7,349 nucleotides of DNA, taken from NCBI GenBank assembly GCA_903882765.1, contig CAIRYE010000469.1, positions 1 to 7,349 on the forward strand. The letters are read 5' to 3'. The DNA comes from an uncultured Anaerolineae bacterium. Its GTDB lineage: Bacteria; Chloroflexota; Anaerolineae; Anaerolineales; Villigracilaceae. Position numbers and translations under genes: made by a program. Under the pieces are notes generated by a model. That model was given only the letters and a program-made list of their open reading frames with translations, was not told the DNA's origin and did not search any database. Of this stretch, positions 6,486 through 7,349 are shown piece by piece. Positions within the stretch are counted from its first letter, which is position 1. Each line of letters begins with the position of its first letter.

Positions 6486-6511
6486 ATATCTCCACAGGTC
6501 AGGTTAGATAA
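6459..6511 (-). promoter_or_regulatory. tyrS: tyrS leader with two mutually exclusive hairpins, or overlapping promoter
   Basis: CTGTGGAG (6497-6490 on the minus strand) is the perfect 8-bp complement of CTCCACAG (6474-6467), which includes the loop and part of both arms of the terminator hairpin. Pairing of the two would block the terminator, so the leader has antiterminator/terminator geometry. An alternative reading is a promoter: TTATCT (6506-6511), a 17-base spacer and TATAAA (6483-6488) would start transcription near 6476, inside the hairpin, and bypass termination. A TTGACA farther upstream (6533-6538) has no good -10. No T-box motif or tRNA-binding stem is visible. Confidence 0.5.
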
Positions 6512-6567
6512 ACAAATAATAATAGCGTTTTATGTCAATCATGAGCACAATTATAAACGATTATTGA

Positions 6568-7071
6568 TTAGGACCGTTTGTAAATTGTCGCTTTATTGTC
6601 TAAATCATTGGATGTAATTAGGCCGGCTTTTTCGATGATTTGATTCAGGATAGCATCACCTTCAAGAAATCCGATTTTGTTCTTTACCTCATCCCTAAAT
6701 TTCATTTCGCCGTAGGTAGTAAATGAAAAATACAAATTTTTACCAAATACTTGTACTGTTCTCCCCCATCGAGCAGGCAAGGTTTTTACCTCAAGAATTT
6801 CAGCCCAGGTCATTTCTACAGTTCGAACACTGTTACGGAAGGTGATACTCTCGTCAGTTATTTCTATGGAAGTATTCCTGTCCATCCAATTTCCAAGCGA
6901 AATACTGGCTGCAGAGACGGTTAGGATCCCCGCCAAGAACCATGCCCACCCGGGAACGACCTCCCGCAATGACAGGAAAAACACCCCGGCTATCGCTAAA
7001 ACCGATAACCCCCAGGCGTTGAGCTCCCCTTGGCGGGATTGTAATTCAGGAAAATATTTTTTTGAATTCAT
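6568..7071 (-). CDS. Small membrane protein, two transmembrane helices and a PH-like domain
   Basis: This 167-residue protein has a short charged N-terminus, two hydrophobic helices (about 18-35 and 40-60) joined by a tight turn, then a soluble tail. The tail (about 66-130) reads as short alternating beta strands (IEITDESITFRNS, EMTWAEILEVKTL, VQVFGKNLYFSF) and ends in a helix, the pattern of bacterial PH-like domains behind paired helices. Function is unknown; such proteins are usually annotated only as PH domain-containing or hypothetical. The start at 7071 follows the epimerase stop by 20 bases, with a weak GGA as the only ribosome binding signal, so translation probably depends on co-transcription with the epimerase. 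The family call is a judgement from the strand pattern; the gene itself looks real because it is long, coherent and collinear with its neighbours. Confidence 0.75.
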   Translation of the reverse strand: MNSKKYFPELQSRQGELNAWGLSVLAIAGVFFLSLREVVPGWAWFLAGILTVSAASISLGNWMDRNTSIEITDESITFRNSVRTVEMTWAEILEVKTLPARWGRTVQVFGKNLYFSFTTYGEMKFRDEVKNKIGFLEGDAILNQIIEKAGLITSNDLDNKATIYKRS

Positions 7072-7091
7072 CGCGGATCATCCAATATTAT

Positions 7092-7349
7092 TTATGAATT
7101 GTAGATTTCAGTAAGGGCGGGTTCTAATGCGGGGTATTCGAACAAATACCCACTTTCAAGCAATCGTTTGGGTTGAACGTATTGCCCTGTCAAGAGTAGA
7201 TCGCTCATCTCGCCAAGAAGGATATTTAAGAGAAAAGCTGGTAACGGAAACCAAAATGGCCTTCCTAACACTTTAGCGATCGTAGCGATAAACTCGGAAT
7301 TGGAAACCTGCTGTGGCGCACCTAGGTTATAAACACCGCTGCATCCGGC
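7092..7349 (-). CDS. TIGR01777 / SDR39U1-type NAD-dependent epimerase, C-terminal part only
   Basis: The frame is open from the right edge to a TAA at 7092-7094, giving the last 85 residues of a protein whose start lies outside the window. The segment begins GCSGVYNLGAPQQVSNSEF and continues with VLGRPFWFPLPAF, LLGEMSDLLLTGQYVQPKRLLESGY and a closing EYPALEPAL. This is the characteristic C-terminal DUF1731 region of the TIGR01777 family (SDR39U1/YfcH-like), atypical short-chain dehydrogenases with an N-terminal Rossmann fold for NAD(P). The physiological substrate of the family is not established. It precedes the PH-like gene by 20 bases in the same direction, so the two probably form an operon. 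Confidence 0.93.
   Translation of the reverse strand, partial: AGCSGVYNLGAPQQVSNSEFIATIAKVLGRPFWFPLPAFLLNILLGEMSDLLLTGQYVQPKRLLESGYLFEYPALEPALTEIYNS

Noticed and set aside
6456..6567. T-box riboswitch upstream of tyrS
   Set aside because: The space is short, and I see no specifier stem or conserved T-box sequence. Only a terminator and a competing stem are visible.
1..7349. CRISPR array, insertion sequence or prophage
   Set aside because: No regularly spaced repeats, transposase, terminal inverted repeats or phage genes are visible. The tRNA genes show no duplicated 3' end that would mark an attachment site within the window.

Overview
The window looks like a bacterial chromosome segment of moderate GC, and I infer a member of the Chloroflexota (Anaerolineae-like). 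The main hint is a secreted protein that joins a repeat-rich N-terminal half, a Thr/Pro/Gly linker and an LPxTG-like motif to a C-terminal sortase domain. I recall that layout from this phylum but could not search for it. All protein genes lie on the minus strand. The only plus-strand genes are three tRNAs.

Layout from low to high coordinates. (1) 1-1232 (-): a membrane sensor histidine kinase of the NarL/DegS type, cut by the left edge. (2) 1332-3155 (-): a secreted propeller-like protein fused to a sortase. (3) 3156-3479: a gene-free gap with a promoter-proximal dyad for the sortase gene and a near-consensus promoter for the tRNAs. (4) 3480-3769 (+): tRNA-Phe(GAA), tRNA-Gly(GCC) and tRNA-Cys(GCA), with a strong hairpin before tRNA-Cys and a terminator after it. 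(5) 3826-5094 (-): a tandem-HD protein with a complete HD-GYP c-di-GMP phosphodiesterase domain. (6) 5208-6419 (-): tyrosyl-tRNA synthetase, with a terminator hairpin in its leader. (7) 6568-7071 (-): a small two-helix membrane protein with a PH-like tail. (8) 7092-7349 (-): the C-terminal end of a TIGR01777/SDR39U1-type NAD-dependent epimerase, cut by the right edge.

The epimerase and the PH-like gene are 20 bases apart and probably share a transcript. tyrS, the tandem-HD gene, the sortase gene and the kinase are separated by hairpins or have their own promoter signals, so they look like single-gene units. The kinase, the c-di-GMP phosphodiesterase and the secreted sortase fusion could all serve surface or signalling functions, but nothing in the sequence ties them into one pathway.

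The two most interesting points are the sortase polypeptide that carries an LPSTG motif just before its own catalytic domain, and the tyrS leader, where two overlapping hairpins exclude each other in the manner of an attenuator.
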